From the NCBI GenBank assembly GCA_002325245.1, contig DCRR01000008.1, positions 19,595 to 64,496 on the forward strand: a stretch of 44,902 nt of DNA, in the 5' to 3' direction. Below the pieces are notes generated by a model. It was not told where the DNA came from, did no database searches, and saw nothing but the letters and a program-made list of their open reading frames with translations. This stretch comes from Microbacteriaceae bacterium UBA1487. GTDB lineage: Bacteria; Actinomycetota; Actinomycetes; Actinomycetales; Microbacteriaceae. A program made the translations under genes and the position numbers. This document shows, in pieces, positions 44,415 through 44,902 of this stretch; the first letter of the stretch is position 1; each line of letters opens with the position of its first letter.

Positions 44415-44902
44415 ATGCAGTGCTCCTACTTCGACGCGGGCGTGTGCCGCTCGTGCGAGTTCATGGGGCAGCCTTACGAGGCCCAGCTCGCGGGCAAGGT
44501 GTCCACGGCGCGCGCGGTGCTGGGGGAGACTTCCGGTGCCGACGTGGCCGAGTGGCTCCCGCCCGCCGCCAGCCGGGAGGACGACTTCCGCAACAAGGCG
44601 AAACTCGTCGTCGGCGGCACCGTCGATGCACCCACGCTGGGCATTCTCGACGAGCGTCAGCGCGGGGTCGACCTGCGCGAGTGCGGCATCCACGCGCCCG
44701 GTCTGCGCGCTGCGGTCCCGGCGATCGCCGAGTTCATCGGGCAGGCCCGGCTCACCCCCTACGACGTGCCCGGGCGCACCGGCGAGCTCAAGCACGCTCT
44801 GCTCACCGAAGCGCCGAGCGGCGCGCTCATGCTGCGCTTCGTGCTGCGCTCGACCGAGTCGGTGTCGCGCATCCGCAAGCACCTGCCGAGCCTGCGCGCC
44901 GC
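44415..44902 (+). CDS. rlmC: 23S rRNA (uracil-C5)-methyltransferase RlmC, N-terminal part (truncated by window end)
   Basis: 162 codons are present. The start MQCSYFDAGVCRSCEFMGQ with Cys3, Cys11 and Cys14, and the later ECGIHAPGL, provide the four Cys of the iron-sulfur cluster of RlmC/RlmD-type enzymes. FRNKAKLVVGGTVDAPTLG, GLTPY-like RLTPYDVPGRTGELKHALLTE and MLRFVLRSTESVSRIRKHLP align well with E. coli RlmC from memory. RlmC methylates U747 of 23S rRNA. The SAM-binding catalytic half lies beyond the window. It diverges from the PGPGW gene across 41 bases. Confidence 0.9.
   Translation, partial: MQCSYFDAGVCRSCEFMGQPYEAQLAGKVSTARAVLGETSGADVAEWLPPAASREDDFRNKAKLVVGGTVDAPTLGILDERQRGVDLRECGIHAPGLRAAVPAIAEFIGQARLTPYDVPGRTGELKHALLTEAPSGALMLRFVLRSTESVSRIRKHLPSLRA

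Noticed and set aside
1..44902. CRISPR array, insertion sequence, integrase, phage or defence island
   Set aside because: No regularly spaced repeats, transposase, integrase or known defence gene was seen on either strand.

Overview
This window is GC-rich chromosomal DNA from an actinobacterium, most likely Microbacteriaceae and close to Microbacterium. I infer this from the gene families (a PknL-type PASTA kinase, an Rv2175c homologue, an NrtR-nadABC operon, an Rv2578c-type radical SAM protein, actinobacterial LeuA, RecO, UppS, Dgt and DnaG), the frequent GTG starts, and the many TANNNT -10 boxes placed 6-7 nt before a start codon. No rRNA, CRISPR array, insertion sequence or phage gene is visible. 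Genes are dense and no gap exceeds about 300 bases.

Layout. 1-5000: 3' end of class II DAHP synthase, then a PASTA Ser/Thr kinase, a triple-LysM lysozyme-like secreted protein, an Rv2175c-type DNA-binding protein and a lipoprotein. This resembles the aroG-pknL-Rv2175c block of mycobacteria. 5000-7000: leuA behind a leucine-codon leader peptide. 7000-10200: a multi-pass membrane protein and a TRIC/UPF0126 channel coupled to an NAD(P)-binding protein. 10255-18215: recO and uppS, with a five-gene oligopeptide import operon between them that ends in a C39-like cysteine peptidase. 18347-24050: NAD de novo operon nrtR-nadA-nadB-nadC-nifS. 24069-26294: a radical SAM gene directly behind a perfect SOS box, then a class V PLP enzyme. 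26394-33522: glyS, a FrnE-type DsbA with a 46-residue partner, a YbaK-type deacylase, dusB-dgt, dnaG. 33627-37061: an ABC substrate-binding lipoprotein, a single ATPase and a beta-propeller protein, with no permease. 37126-41023: tRNA-Asn, then two NarL-type two-component pairs around a SHOCT protein. 41028-44902: def, a DMT transporter, a GT4 glycosyltransferase, palindromic repeats, a CAT-anticodon tRNA, a PGPGW membrane protein and the start of RlmC.

Most of the window is core metabolism and information processing. The most unusual content is regulatory and structural. There is a perfect 15-bp hairpin over the ribosome-binding site of the second sensor kinase, with a possible promoter at its left edge. 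An apparently leaderless leuA leader peptide ends inside a hairpin. An in-frame palindromic element lies inside nadB. A perfect LexA-type box precedes the radical SAM gene. Three contiguous 9-mers of the MtrA-box type precede the LysM hydrolase-like gene. A cytoplasmic C39-like peptidase is translationally coupled to a peptide importer. All functional statements come from sequence reading and family knowledge; no database search was run.
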